A stretch of 64,000 nucleotides of DNA from JANPCX01 sp031431125 (GTDB taxonomy: Bacteria; Pseudomonadota; Gammaproteobacteria; Burkholderiales; Burkholderiaceae_C). The notes under the pieces were generated by a model, which searched no databases, was not told the DNA's origin, and saw nothing but the letters and a program-made list of their open reading frames with translations. This document shows, one piece after another, positions 51,036-59,987 of the stretch; position 1 is the first letter of the stretch, and the number at the start of each line of letters is the position of its first letter. The DNA lies in assembly GCA_031431125.1 (NCBI GenBank), contig JANPCX010000045.1, forward strand, positions 1 through 64,000, given 5' to 3'. The position numbers were made by a program, and so were the translations under genes.

Positions 51036-53897
51036 TTAAAACCCCCGCAAATCATCCACCGCCTGCAACAGCGGCCCGCCCAGAACGGTTTTCAGTGTTT
51101 GGGTCAGCACGCCAATGTCGTTGTCAAACCCGCCGTGGGATGCGCCTATGGTGCGTGAGGGCAGGGCGGTGAGCACGTCGTCGCTGTCGATCACGTTCAA
51201 ACGTTGGTCTTTGAGCAAGCCGCCGTCTTTGACGGCTTCGCGCCAAGCCCGCAGGGCCTCGCCGGTGGCCGAGGTGCCGTCCCAGCCGGCGTAGTTGGGG
51301 TTAAAGACGTTGTGCAGGCCGAGGATGGGGGTGCGCAGGTCGCCCTCCAAGGCGTTGGATACAAAGTAGAGCAGCGACTTGCGGTAGACCACGCCCACGC
51401 TGTCGTCGCGCTCGACGCGGTCGGACAGCAGATGGAGGTGCAGTTTTTGCATCGCCTCGGTTTGGGTGGCGTAGTGGCGGTTGGCGAATTGCACCGTGCA
51501 CGCGGGGGCGTACAAATGCACGCTGGCCACGTTGCTCACCATTTGGCGCGCTGCCAGGCTGCTGAGCAAATGGCCCAGCATGATGGCGCCGGCCGAGTGG
51601 CCCACCAGGTGAATTTCAAGTGCCGCGCCCCAGCTGTCGCGCAGGCGCTGCAGGGCGGTCACCAAGAGGTCGCCGCCTCGGCCGGAGCCGTAGGCGAGTT
51701 CGGCGTTTTCTTTCATCTCGCTCCAAATGGGCCGAGCGAGTTTGCGGCCCACGGTTTTCTCCAGCAGCAAGTCGGTGCGCTCGGTGATGGCCTCGCCGAA
51801 ACCAGCGCGCTGTGGCTCGCCGCGTGAAGCGTCGCTGATGATGTTGCCGATGGACTCCAACATGCCGGTTTTCCACACCAGGAAAAGCGGATAACAGTCG
51901 TTGCCAACGAAGTGCCTGCCCATGGCGCGGGCGCGGGTGATGGCGGCGGACTCGTCGTTGAGGCCACCATGGGCGTAGATGAGCAGCTTTTTGCGCGGTG
52001 AGTTGCTTTGGGTGCGAAACCACTGGTCGGGCAGGCCGGCCACTTGGTGCAAGAGGGTGCGGCTGAGTTCGTCTTCGGTGAGGTAACGTTTCATGCGCCC
52101 GTCGTTGCCGAAAACGAGGCTGTGTTGGTAGGCCTGGTCCTCGCTCCACCACAGGCTTTGGTTGGCACCGCCGCCGGCTTTGGAGGCGCGTGCCCCAGCG
52201 CTGCTGACACGGCCCACCACCACACCGGGCACACCCAATGTGACCACCCAGGCGTCCATGGCATTGGCCAGCCAGTCGGCGTAGGTGAGCACGGCGAATC
52301 CGCCCATGCCCCAGGTCGTGCCCCAGGAGTTTTGAATGATGAAGCCTTGGGTGTTGAAGCCGACCAAGGCGAAGGCGTGGCCATCGGTTTCGGATGGTTT
52401 GCCGTTGAAGTCGATCACGGGCACGTCGGCGTGGCGGGTGGGCGGTTTGCTGCGGCTGCCGACTTTCCCCCAACCGTCGTGGGTGAAGGCCGACACGTAG
52501 ACCGCGCCCACTTCCTGAATGGCGGCTTGTAAGTCGGTGATCGACGTGAGGTCAACCCGGAAGTAAACACCCAAGGTGGTTTGTGTGGCTCGGGCTGCGT
52601 AACCGTATTTGGGTTGGGCGTTGGGGGCGGCGCGGTTTTGGGTGTAAGGCCAGTCGTCCTCCAAACAAACGCCGTGGTTGTAGAGGCCTTTGAGTGCGCC
52701 ACGGCAGCTGGAGCCGTCGTAGTCTTCGCCCGCGTATTCGTCGTAGCGGCGGGCAAAGTTGTAGAGCATGCGCGGGCTGACCGAGGTCATGGCTTTGGGG
52801 AAGTCGGCCTTGCGCCAACGCATGTGGTTGACCACGCAGGCCAGGCCGAAGCCGGTGCAAGCGCCTTCTTGGCCTTGGTCCAGGATCAAACCGGCTTTGC
52901 TGTAGGCGGGCAAAAAACGCTGGATGTGTTCGGGCGGCGGGAATTCGGGCAACAAGCTGACTGCGGGGGGCAGGTAAGGGCGGTCGCGCAGGTCGCGGGG
53001 GTCTTTGCGGGCGTTGAGTTGGCGGGTGGCTGCGGTGGAGGCGGTTTTTGGCGCCGCCGCTTTTTTGGCGCTGCCTTTGCCAACGGGGGCTTGTGGCCAC
53101 ACCACTTTGGCCAAGCGGAAGACGTCTTTGAAGCGGTCCAGCCCGTGGGAGCCGCCGTTGACGAGTTTGCGTGCTTTGGCAAGGTCACCTGCTCGGAGGG
53201 CGCTGCGCATGTCCACGGCTTTGTCGAGCAAAAATTGGGCGAGCAGCAAGGACGCAATTTCTGGCGCGTTGGCCAAGTCGGGGTAGACGGTTAAGTCGAC
53301 ACCCAAGGCTTGCCCATACTTGGTGTAGTTGAAGCGGCCGGTGAGCTGCACAAAGCCGCGGCCCTTGAAGCGTGCGCCGTCGCCGGGTTGGCTGTTGCCT
53401 AAGCTTTGCACGCGGCCGTCGTAGCTGCTAAAGGGCGCGCCGCCGGGTTTGGTGTTGAACTGAGATGGGAACTCGGAAATGGGCAGGAAACCCTCGCTCT
53501 CGGCCCTGATGGTTCCGAGGGCTGCGCAAATCATGGGCGCATCCACCAGGCCTACTGCGCCCAGGGCGGCGGCCACATAGGGCAGGTAGCGGCCCACGTT
53601 GGCCGGTTTGGTGGCGGGGAAGAGCTGGCGCACGGTATCGAGGCTGAGCGGCAATGCCATCGCGGCTGCTGGCCGCAACCCCAGCACTTCGAGGCAGCGC
53701 GGCCCCATCACGCCATCGGCAATCAGGCCCACGCCGGCTTGCCAGCGGCGAACAGCGGCTTGAACGGTGTCGTCGAGCACATCACCCTGCGCCAATGCGC
53801 CGAAATCGGCAGCGTCGGCCGCCAGTTGGGCCGCCAGCGCCTGGCGCAACTGGGCCACCTCGGGGCCACGGTGGCCCTGAACCAAAAGAAATTCCAT
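51036..53897 (-). CDS. Four-domain lytic enzyme: PG-binding, GH19-like, papain-like, alpha/beta hydrolase
   Basis: This 953-aa protein has a peptidoglycan-binding domain (about 1-75: LLVQGHRGPEVAQLRQAL) and a GH19 chitinase/lysozyme-like domain (about 85-270, IRAESEG with Glu133/135, GRGFVQLTGRFNY). A Lys/Ala linker leads to a papain-like domain (about 310-560) with Cys347 (QGQEGACTGF), His507 (DGHAF) and Asn523 (QNSWGTTWG). The C-terminal alpha/beta hydrolase (about 625-930) has HGG, GHSAG (Ser768) and a possible His921. ATG 53897 has AGGAGAT; an upstream in-frame start is rejected. It has no signal peptide, so a T6SS or phage-like release is possible. Confidence 0.75.
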   Translation of the reverse strand: MEFLLVQGHRGPEVAQLRQALAAQLAADAADFGALAQGDVLDDTVQAAVRRWQAGVGLIADGVMGPRCLEVLGLRPAAAMALPLSLDTVRQLFPATKPANVGRYLPYVAAALGAVGLVDAPMICAALGTIRAESEGFLPISEFPSQFNTKPGGAPFSSYDGRVQSLGNSQPGDGARFKGRGFVQLTGRFNYTKYGQALGVDLTVYPDLANAPEIASLLLAQFLLDKAVDMRSALRAGDLAKARKLVNGGSHGLDRFKDVFRLAKVVWPQAPVGKGSAKKAAAPKTASTAATRQLNARKDPRDLRDRPYLPPAVSLLPEFPPPEHIQRFLPAYSKAGLILDQGQEGACTGFGLACVVNHMRWRKADFPKAMTSVSPRMLYNFARRYDEYAGEDYDGSSCRGALKGLYNHGVCLEDDWPYTQNRAAPNAQPKYGYAARATQTTLGVYFRVDLTSITDLQAAIQEVGAVYVSAFTHDGWGKVGSRSKPPTRHADVPVIDFNGKPSETDGHAFALVGFNTQGFIIQNSWGTTWGMGGFAVLTYADWLANAMDAWVVTLGVPGVVVGRVSSAGARASKAGGGANQSLWWSEDQAYQHSLVFGNDGRMKRYLTEDELSRTLLHQVAGLPDQWFRTQSNSPRKKLLIYAHGGLNDESAAITRARAMGRHFVGNDCYPLFLVWKTGMLESIGNIISDASRGEPQRAGFGEAITERTDLLLEKTVGRKLARPIWSEMKENAELAYGSGRGGDLLVTALQRLRDSWGAALEIHLVGHSAGAIMLGHLLSSLAARQMVSNVASVHLYAPACTVQFANRHYATQTEAMQKLHLHLLSDRVERDDSVGVVYRKSLLYFVSNALEGDLRTPILGLHNVFNPNYAGWDGTSATGEALRAWREAVKDGGLLKDQRLNVIDSDDVLTALPSRTIGASHGGFDNDIGVLTQTLKTVLGGPLLQAVDDLRGF

Positions 53898-54157
53898 GGT
53901 GATCTCCTGTGTGTGCTGTTGTTGTAACGACGAACGCGCAGTGTGCGCGCATCGGCCGAGTGGTGGCATCCCCAAGATGGCGGTGGTGCAACTGCGACGA
54001 CACCCCCCGAGACTGAAGGGTCCGACGACGCGAAATTGAGCACCTCCGCACGCTCGCCCGGAGTTACAGTTGTAAGCCAAGTTGCCATTGGTCACCCAGC
54101 CTGCCAAACGTGGCAAGCTGCAGCGCGCAGTGGCGCAGTGAGTTTCAGGGAGTGATT

Positions 54158-55261
54158 GTGGATACAAAGTGGTTTTTAGAAACCATCGCGACCGATGGGT
54201 CGCACATGAAACACAACGTGGGCGAGTATCCGTTTCGCGTGGGGCGTGACGCCAGCAACCACTTGGCCGTGGCGGCGCTGGGCTTGAGTCGCCACCATGC
54301 CGAGCTTTCGGAGGACATCACAGGCCGTTTGCGTTTGACGGACCTGGACAGCACCAATGGCACCTTCGTGAACCGCAACCGGATCAGTGGTTCCTGTTTG
54401 CTCAGCGAGAACGACATCATTCACTTCGGCAATGCCGAGTACCGTTTGGGCACCACCCAAATTGGCCGCACCGTGCTCGTTCCCACCAACGACATGCGCA
54501 CGGTGCTGGTGCCCGCGGGCAGCCTGCTCAGCGAAAACTTTGTGCAGTTGGAGGCGCAGTTTTTAGAGCTGCTGCAGGGCAAGGGTTTGTCCGGTGCGGC
54601 GCAGCCCATCGTGAACTCCGGCGACAGCAGCTTGTTTGCCTATGAATTGCTCGGCCGCAGCAAACACCCTGAGCTGCCCGCATCGCCACTGCGTTTGTTT
54701 CAGCTGGCCAATGCGCTGGGCCGCGAAGCCGAACTGAGCGAGGCCTTCCGCCACCATGGCATTCACGCCATCGCCGCGCGCCTAAAGGGCATGGCGGTGT
54801 TTGTGAACACCCACCCGAGCGAAACCTTTGAGGAAAGTTTCTTCCTGGCACTGCGGCAGGCGCTGGCGGAATTCCCCGGACTGAATTTGGTGGTGGAGGT
54901 TCACGAAACCGCCGTCATGGAAACCCAGCGCATGCGGGAGTTGGCAGCACGTTTGTCCGACATCGGCGTGCGTTTTGCCTACGACGACTTCGGCGCGGGC
55001 CAAGCCCGGCTCAATGAGTTGGGCGAGGTGCCAGCGCACTTCGTCAAGTTCGACATGGGTTTGATCCGCGACATCCACCTGGCCAGCGACCGCAAGCGCC
55101 GTGTCGTGGGCGACTTGGTCAAACTGGTACACGACCTGGGTTCAGTCTCGCTCGCCGAAGGTGTCGAAACCGAAGCCGAAGCCGTCGTCTGCCGCGACAT
55201 GGGTTTTCAGCTGATTCAGGGTTACCTCACCGGCAAGCCGGTGATGTTGGATGCGGTTTAG
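54158..55261 (+). CDS. FHA-EAL domain protein
   Basis: This protein of about 367 aa has an N-terminal FHA phosphothreonine-binding domain (GRDASNHLAV, LSRHHAELS, DLDSTNGTFVN) and a C-terminal EAL domain (about 145-367). EAL residues include YELLGR, NTH, VEVHE, YDDFGAG, KFD and EGVE, so hydrolysis of c-di-GMP may be retained although EAL reads ELL. The start is GTG 54158 with GGGAG six bases upstream. It is divergent from the four-domain hydrolase. Confidence 0.85.
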   Translation: MDTKWFLETIATDGSHMKHNVGEYPFRVGRDASNHLAVAALGLSRHHAELSEDITGRLRLTDLDSTNGTFVNRNRISGSCLLSENDIIHFGNAEYRLGTTQIGRTVLVPTNDMRTVLVPAGSLLSENFVQLEAQFLELLQGKGLSGAAQPIVNSGDSSLFAYELLGRSKHPELPASPLRLFQLANALGREAELSEAFRHHGIHAIAARLKGMAVFVNTHPSETFEESFFLALRQALAEFPGLNLVVEVHETAVMETQRMRELAARLSDIGVRFAYDDFGAGQARLNELGEVPAHFVKFDMGLIRDIHLASDRKRRVVGDLVKLVHDLGSVSLAEGVETEAEAVVCRDMGFQLIQGYLTGKPVMLDAV

Positions 55262-55264
55262 GCG

Positions 55265-56002
55265 TCATTTTTTTGTGGGTGCTGTCATGGCCGACTCAAG
55301 GCGATTCCAGTTCCCCACATTGTGTAGTCGCTCGTGTGCCTGTACGTAGGCTGACTCAGTTTCAGACGTGCGCCTCATTGGGTCCGCGCCCAGTCGCACT
55401 AAAGCGGAAGTCGCTGCAATCGATGCAGCATCGGCCACTCTGGTTGTGTAGTGAAGCGCCGCCAAGCCGCCTGGCCCCACGACATTCACGTCGGCACCTT
55501 GAGACACAGCGAGTTCGATACCCGGAACGCAGAGCTCCTTGGCTTGGGAAATCAAGAGTTGGTTGGCGTTCGTATGCCGAACTCCAAGCTGCTCAAGTTC
55601 GGCAAAGATCTTCCCTGCCTGTTCCGGTTCGTGTTTGCAGTTCACCGCTCTTTCGAAGATCCGATCGGGGAATCCCTTGCAGAGTTCGGGCTTGCCGCCT
55701 TTGGCAATCAGTTCCCTGAACACCGCAGCGTTGTTAAACGCAATTGCTTGAACGAGCGGGCATTCAGGTGGGTTTCCCACTGGTTCATTCGCGCTTTCGT
55801 GCGTGATGGCCGACTGGCTGTTCCTTCCGCAGTCTTCTCCTTTGAGCAGCAAAAGAACGGGTGATCCTCGACAGTGCCCTCCCAAAACCGAGCTCACAGC
55901 AATCAGTGGTCCGTAGACGATAAGTGGTAACCAGAATGGAGCAGAAGCAAACGCGGTGACCACTGCCGCCAGAATAGCCATGGAGCGCACCAGTTTTCTC
56001 AT
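55265..56002 (-). CDS. Ankyrin-repeat-like exported protein
   Basis: This 245-aa protein begins with a hydrophobic signal/anchor (VRSMAILAAVVTAFASAPFWLPLIVYG). It contains ankyrin-like units: CPLVQAIAFNNAAVFRELIAKGG, IELAVSQGADVNVVGPGGLAALHYTTR and ATSALVRLGADPM. Base composition and codon use look less GC-biased than neighbours. It starts just after an attC-like sequence, so it could be an integron cassette. Function unknown. Confidence 0.72.
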   Translation of the reverse strand: MRKLVRSMAILAAVVTAFASAPFWLPLIVYGPLIAVSSVLGGHCRGSPVLLLLKGEDCGRNSQSAITHESANEPVGNPPECPLVQAIAFNNAAVFRELIAKGGKPELCKGFPDRIFERAVNCKHEPEQAGKIFAELEQLGVRHTNANQLLISQAKELCVPGIELAVSQGADVNVVGPGGLAALHYTTRVADAASIAATSALVRLGADPMRRTSETESAYVQAHERLHNVGNWNRLESAMTAPTKK

Positions 56003-56009
56003 TGGACTC

Positions 56010-56075
56010 CCAGCGTTTTAATTCAGCGGACCAGCCAGCTTAGCTGACGCAAGTCCGCTGCGACCACTGTTAGCT
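56010..56075 (-). repeat. attC-like recombination site between two small genes
   Basis: On the minus strand the sequence GCTAACAGTGG...GCAGCGGAC is mirrored by GTCCGCTGA...TTAAAACGCTGGG with a GGTCAGCTAAGC-like centre. The upstream gene's TAA stop is inside GCTAAC, as in integron cassettes. The right core GCTGGGA deviates from GTTRRRY at two positions. No intI gene is in the window. Confidence 0.35.
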
Positions 56076-56441
56076 CTCTTCATGTGCCGGCACCTCCAGC
56101 CAAACACCAACTGCCGAAAGCTTATTTCGCAGTTCATCAATCTTGAAAGCGGGAATACTGCCGACCCAAATTCCTGGCTCAGTGGTAAGTTCTCTGCGAA
56201 TATCGTCAAACGTCTTGTCTTTCGCATTCGCGAGCTCGGCGCGAACTACCTTCAACGCTGCGGTAGACACCGGCGTTGCGGACCTCGCTGCCACGCAAGG
56301 AGTGGCATCTATACGGGGGAGTAGATCTCGGTTGGCGGTTCCTTCTACATGCCAATGGCACGCGAAGCAACGCACGGAAAACAGCCCCCCCTGCTCCTCA
56401 TAAATGGCTGCGGAATGACATTGTGGGCAGGCTGGTTTCAT
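56070..56441 (-). CDS. Zinc-ribbon protein with L7/L12-like C-terminal segment
   Basis: This 123-aa protein has a zinc ribbon at residues 1-30 (CPQCHSAAI, RCFACHWH) and a C-terminal ALKVVRAELANAKDKTFDDIRREL...KIDELRNKLSAVGVWLEV, which resembles the C-terminal fold of ribosomal L7/L12. ATG 56441 is used; a GTG at 56468 is possible. The stop codon TAA lies in the attC-like sequence. Function is unknown. Confidence 0.6.
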   Translation of the reverse strand: MKPACPQCHSAAIYEEQGGLFSVRCFACHWHVEGTANRDLLPRIDATPCVAARSATPVSTAALKVVRAELANAKDKTFDDIRRELTTEPGIWVGSIPAFKIDELRNKLSAVGVWLEVPAHEES

Positions 56442-56610
56442 GAGAGCTCGCGTTAAGCGGACGGGCACCCACCCGCCGATGCAGGCTGGTCAAATCCTTG
56501 GTCGAATGGCGTTGGCATGGGCTCAATCCTCTTCTGTGCACCCCGCTTGGGTTGAATTGTGCAGCTTTGGACAAGACCTACGCCTTCGTTAGCAGCCATC
56601 ACCCAACCCC

Positions 56611-58422
56611 TTACTTCCCCCAACTGTCTTTCAACGTTGTCGTCCGGTTGAACACGGGCCGGGAGGCGTTGTGGTCTTTGCGGTCGGCCACAAAGTAGCC
56701 GTGGCGCTCAAACTGGAACTTGTCGTTGGCCACGGCGCTGGCCAGGCTGGGCTCCACAAAACCGTGGGTGACGGATTTGCTCTTGGGGTTGAGGCAGGCC
56801 AAAAAGTCTTTGCCGCCGGCGTCGGGTTGTTCTTCAGAAAAAAGTCTGTCGTATAGGCGAATTTCTGCGGCCAGGGCTTCATGACAGGCGACCCAGGTGA
56901 TCACACCTTTGACCTTGACGGCATCCGATCCCGGTGTGCCGCTCTTGGTGTCGGGCACGATGCGGGCCAGCACGCGGGTGATGCGGCCATCCACGTCCTT
57001 CTCGCAGCCGGTGCACTCGATCACATGGCCGTACTTGAGCCGCGCTTTGTTGCCAGGAAAAAGGCGGAAGAAACCTTTGCTGGGGGCCTCCATGAAGTCT
57101 TCCCGCTCTATCCACACCTCGGGTCCGAGGTTGAACTGGCGCTGACCGCGTTCGGGGTGGCCGGGGTGTACCGGCGCATGGCAAGCGTCTGAGGCTGCAC
57201 TGCCGAAGAGCTCAGTCCAATTGGTGAGCGACAGTTTGAGTGGGTCCAGCACGGCCATGGCGCGTGGGGCTTTGGCGTCCAGGTCGTCGCGCAGGGCAAT
57301 CTCCAGGCTGCTGTAGTCGGTCCAGCCGCCGGCTTTGCTCACGCCGGTGCGCTCGGCAAAAAGCTGCAAGGCTTCGGGGGTGTAGCCCCTACGGCGCAGG
57401 CCCACGATGGTGGGCATGCGGGGGTCGTCCCAGCCGTCCACGATATGGTCGTCCACCAGTTGTTTGAGCTTGCGTTTGCTGGTCACCACATAGGTGACGT
57501 TGAGCCGCGCGAATTCATATTGTTTCGGCAGCGGCTGAGCGAAGAAGCCGCTTTCTGCCAAACGCGCCAGCAACCAATCGTACCACGGGCGTTGGTCCTC
57601 GAACTCCAGCGTGCAAATGCTGTGGGTGATGTGCTCCAGCGCGTCTTCTATTGGGTGGGCGTAGGCGTACATCGGGTAAATGCACCAGGTGTCGCCGGTG
57701 TTGTGGTGGGTGGCGCGTTTGATGCGGTAAAGCGCGGGGTCGCGCAGGTTGATGTTGGGCGAGGCCATGTCCACTTTGGCGCGCAGCACCGCAGCGCCAT
57801 CGGGCAGTTTGCCGTCGCGCATCTCGCGCAGGCGCTGCAGGTTGTCCTCGGGGCTGCGGTCGCGGAAGGGGCTGTTGGTGCCGGGCGTGTTGAAGTCACC
57901 TCGGTTGGCGCGCATTTGCTCGGGCGTTTGTTCATCGACATATGCCAGGCCGCGTTTCACCAAGTCTTCGGCAGCTTGGTACATCAGGTCGAAGTACTGG
58001 CTGGCGAAGTAGAGATGGCTGCGCTCTTTGGTTGGGTCGTACGGGTTGGATGTGGTCCAGCCAAAACCCAACCAACTCACCGCGTCGAGAATGCCGTCGA
58101 CATACTCTTGTTCTTCTTTTTCCGGGTTGGTGTCGTCAAACCGCATGTGGCAAACACCGCCATATTCCCGCGCCAAACCAAAGTTGATGCAGATGCTTTT
58201 GGCGTGACCAATGTGCAAATAACCATTGGGCTCGGGCGGGAAACGGGTGCGAATTTTGGCGGCGTCGACCTCACCTGGGGCATGGTGGGCTTTGTTGCCT
58301 GGGGTGTCCGCGAAAGTCCTGCCGGCATAGGTGCCCTGCGCCAAGTCACGCTCAATCACCTGCCGTAGAAAGTTGCTCGGTTTGTGGTCGTCGTGGACGG
58401 GCTTGGAATCAGGGTGGTTCAT
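56611..58422 (-). CDS. glnS: Glutaminyl-tRNA synthetase
   Basis: This 603-aa class I synthetase charges tRNA-Gln. It has the HIGH motif at residues 70-73 (NGYLHIGHAK), FDDTNPEKEEQEYVD, and the MSK-like VVTSKRKLKQL. The C-terminal beta-barrel anticodon domain ends with GYFVADRKDHNASRPVFNRTTTLKDSWGK. ATG 58422 gives family length; the upstream extension to 58674 is rejected. The presence of glnS is usual in betaproteobacteria. Confidence 0.96.
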   Translation of the reverse strand: MNHPDSKPVHDDHKPSNFLRQVIERDLAQGTYAGRTFADTPGNKAHHAPGEVDAAKIRTRFPPEPNGYLHIGHAKSICINFGLAREYGGVCHMRFDDTNPEKEEQEYVDGILDAVSWLGFGWTTSNPYDPTKERSHLYFASQYFDLMYQAAEDLVKRGLAYVDEQTPEQMRANRGDFNTPGTNSPFRDRSPEDNLQRLREMRDGKLPDGAAVLRAKVDMASPNINLRDPALYRIKRATHHNTGDTWCIYPMYAYAHPIEDALEHITHSICTLEFEDQRPWYDWLLARLAESGFFAQPLPKQYEFARLNVTYVVTSKRKLKQLVDDHIVDGWDDPRMPTIVGLRRRGYTPEALQLFAERTGVSKAGGWTDYSSLEIALRDDLDAKAPRAMAVLDPLKLSLTNWTELFGSAASDACHAPVHPGHPERGQRQFNLGPEVWIEREDFMEAPSKGFFRLFPGNKARLKYGHVIECTGCEKDVDGRITRVLARIVPDTKSGTPGSDAVKVKGVITWVACHEALAAEIRLYDRLFSEEQPDAGGKDFLACLNPKSKSVTHGFVEPSLASAVANDKFQFERHGYFVADRKDHNASRPVFNRTTTLKDSWGK

Positions 58423-58596
58423 GGACTGGGGATGCGCGAGACAGGTGTGGGAAACGAGCTTGGATTCTATCGGCGCACTTTGTTTCCAGTTCTTTACATC
58501 TGGTCTCGGTGGGCTGCTGTCAACCAAGTGGGGCAGTCCACGCGTTGAAGATGCACCGGAACGCTTGTTGCGAGCCGGATTGATGAGGAGCGACAA

Positions 58597-58980
58597 ATGA
58601 GCAAGCTGCTTCGTGGTGCAGTGATCGTGGGCGCGTTGGGTTTGGCCTGTGTCGCCGCCATGGCGAATGGTCATGTCACATGGTCAGTTGGGGTGAATTT
58701 ACCGCCCGCGCAGGTGGTGGTCGGCAATGGCCCAAGTTACTACTACCCGCCACAAACGGTTTACCGCGTTCCCCCGCCGCCGGTTTACTACCAACCTGCG
58801 CCTATTTACTACCCGCCCCCCCAGGTGATTTATCGGCCAGCGCCCGTCTATGGGCCGCCACCTGCGGCCTTTGGTGGTTGGGTTCAAGAACGTCCGCGGC
58901 ACTGGCACCGTGGACACGGGCATGGACGGCACCATGGGGGTGGTTGGCAGCGTCAAGGGCCTTACGGCGAGGCCTACTGA
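58597..58980 (+). CDS. Secreted Pro/Tyr-rich, His/Gly-rich protein
   Basis: This 127-aa protein has a signal peptide (LLRGAVIVGALGLACVAAMA), a central Pro/Tyr-rich stretch (YYYPPQTVYRVPPPPVYYQP and more), and a His/Gly-rich C-terminus (HWHRGHGHGRHHGGGW). GAGGAG precedes ATG 58597. Such low-complexity exported proteins are common in Burkholderiales. A metal-binding role for the His tail is plausible but unproven. Confidence 0.75.
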   Translation: MSKLLRGAVIVGALGLACVAAMANGHVTWSVGVNLPPAQVVVGNGPSYYYPPQTVYRVPPPPVYYQPAPIYYPPPQVIYRPAPVYGPPPAAFGGWVQERPRHWHRGHGHGRHHGGGWQRQGPYGEAY

Positions 58981-59087
58981 CCAAACCGTCGCTTGAGTTT
59001 GTTCTGCGACGGGAGGGCGGTACAAAAGTCCAGGTTAGCATTCCCCCAGGGAGGGGCGCTGTACCGATTTGACGCGCCGACGTTGTC

Positions 59088-59969
59088 ATGGGGTCGATTG
59101 CTGATCGCCGGTCTGTTCTGGCCTTGTTTGTGGCGAGTGTGCTGTGTCTGGTCGGCTGCGCCAGCACACCGTATTCGGGTGCGGGCAAGGACAAGAGCGA
59201 TGCGCTCTTGCGCCTGCAACTGGACCAAGCAGAAAGAGCCGCGCCTTTGCCTACGGGCCGCGTCATCTTTGCTGGTTTTGCAATGCACTCGCAGTCCAAA
59301 GCATTTCGTGGCGATGTGCTGTCTACGGAAACCTGGGTTCGGCGAATAGACCCGGCGGCGGTTGTTTTTAAGCTCAACAACCCCGTGCCAGGCCAGCAAG
59401 CCGATTGGCCCTATGCCACGGCTGAAAACATGGCAGTTGTTCTGAAAAAAGTGGCTGAGCTTGCGCGGCCGCAAGACAAAGTGGTCATTCTGTTTTCAAC
59501 CCATGGCAAGCCCGACGTTTTGAGCATCAACTTCGCCGAGCAGTATTACCCTCATCTTGACGCACGGTGGTTGAATCAACAACTCGCAGGCTTGGGCAGC
59601 ACGCCGACTTTGTTGTTGCTATCAGCCTGCCATGCGGGTTCTTTTGTGCCAACGCTGCGGACACCGTCTAGGGTGATCCTTGCGGCCGCAGCGGCGAACC
59701 GCAGTTCGTTTGGCTGCAACTTCAGCAGCGGCAATACATTCTTTGTGGATGCGCTGCTCAACCAAGAACAAAACGGCGACAAAAACTTGATCGAGCTGAT
59801 GGATGCCGCCAAGGTGGACATCGACAAACGAGAAAAGGCCATGGGCCTGACGCCACCGTCTCTTCCCCAAAGCTCCTACGGTGTGTTGGTGCGAACCTGG
59901 GCAGAGCGACCGCTTCGCTTCTGGTTTGATCCGCCGCGCCAAGCGCCGGCCGCGAACCCCTTGCGCTGA
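59088..59969 (+). CDS. C13-family peptidase lipoprotein
   Basis: This 293-aa protein has a lipoprotein signal (FVASVLCLVGC, Cys24). Its body matches peptidase C13 (legumain/GPI8-like) with catalytic His139 (FSTHG) and Cys181 (SACHAGSF) in caspase-like order. It is thus probably a membrane-anchored periplasmic cysteine protease. It converges on the DUF1499 gene. Substrates are unknown. Confidence 0.82.
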   Translation: MGSIADRRSVLALFVASVLCLVGCASTPYSGAGKDKSDALLRLQLDQAERAAPLPTGRVIFAGFAMHSQSKAFRGDVLSTETWVRRIDPAAVVFKLNNPVPGQQADWPYATAENMAVVLKKVAELARPQDKVVILFSTHGKPDVLSINFAEQYYPHLDARWLNQQLAGLGSTPTLLLLSACHAGSFVPTLRTPSRVILAAAAANRSSFGCNFSSGNTFFVDALLNQEQNGDKNLIELMDAAKVDIDKREKAMGLTPPSLPQSSYGVLVRTWAERPLRFWFDPPRQAPAANPLR

Positions 59970-59987
59970 CGGCTTGCAGCTCGCGCA

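Noticed and set aside
57445..58368. 307-aa plus-strand frame
   Set aside because: It is antisense to glnS and has no supporting motif.
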